DNA from: Litorilituus sediminis
GTDB lineage: Bacteria; Pseudomonadota; Gammaproteobacteria; Enterobacterales; Alteromonadaceae
Direction of reading: 5' to 3'
Assembly: GCF_004295665.1 (NCBI RefSeq)
Contig: NZ_CP034759.1
Location: 1,302,001-1,366,000 of the forward strand
Length of the DNA: 64,000 bases
Shown: positions 63,724-64,000 of the stretch, in pieces
Layout of the letters: each line of letters begins with the position of its first letter
Position numbering within the stretch: the stretch's first letter is position 1
The notes under the pieces: generated by a model
Told to the model about the DNA's origin: nothing
Seen by the model: the letters and a program-made list of their open reading frames with translations, nothing else
The model's database searches: none
Position numbers and translations under genes: made by a program

Positions 63724-64000
<277 letters not shown>

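Overview
The window is a chromosomal segment of an AT-rich marine gammaproteobacterium of the Alteromonadales, most like Colwelliaceae (Colwellia or Thalassotalea). This rests on the set of genes: a VolA/Pla-1-type lipase lipoprotein, a hisGDCBHAFI operon with a bifunctional HisB and HisIE, adk-htpG next to an rRNA operon, and YoaA/TsaB/FadD neighbours. Genus-level placement is inference; no search was run.

Layout. 0.1-5.4 kb: lipase lipoprotein (-), a YciK-like reductase (+) and pgi (-). 5.7-19 kb: a (+) Wzy-dependent O-antigen cluster: wzz, a hexapeptide acetyltransferase, wecE, wzx, a glycosyltransferase, wzy, three more glycosyltransferases, then rmlA-rmlC-rmlB-rmlD. RmlA and RmlB make dTDP-4-keto-6-deoxyglucose, which can go to dTDP-L-rhamnose (RmlC, RmlD) or to dTDP-Fuc4N(Ac) (WecE plus the acetyltransferase). 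19-26 kb: accessory surface genes: an asparagine-synthase-like protein with altered active-site motifs, an Ig-repeat lipoprotein followed by a frameshifted remnant of its own C-terminus, a pyruvyltransferase-like protein and a second flippase.

26-38.6 kb, all (-): a compact type II secretion-like operon in the order G-E-F-H-I-J-K-L-M-C-D. Upstream of it lie a DsbA-like lipoprotein and a large exported protein with four cysteines that looks like an S-layer or other abundant surface protein. I read this as a dedicated surface-protein secretion locus, and it is the most interesting system here.

39-47.6 kb (-): fadD, an alpha/beta hydrolase, an M50-type membrane protein, a small unknown, tsaB, yoaA, a TPR-type protein and another small unknown. 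47.9-55.4 kb (+): a complete histidine operon with a readable leader peptide carrying five consecutive His codons and a terminator attenuator. A MITE-like palindromic repeat follows. 55.8-57.7 kb: a periplasmic binding-protein-like gene, a small conserved gene and elaA. 57.7-59.4 kb: a complete IS1182-type element flanked by a 16-bp direct repeat that is itself a terminator hairpin, so the insertion split a bidirectional terminator.

59.4-64 kb (-): adk, htpG with a sigma-32-type promoter, two degenerate 5S-like units and a normal 5S gene with exactly 243-bp spacing, and the 3' end of a 23S rRNA gene running off the window. No tRNA gene, CRISPR array or prophage was seen.
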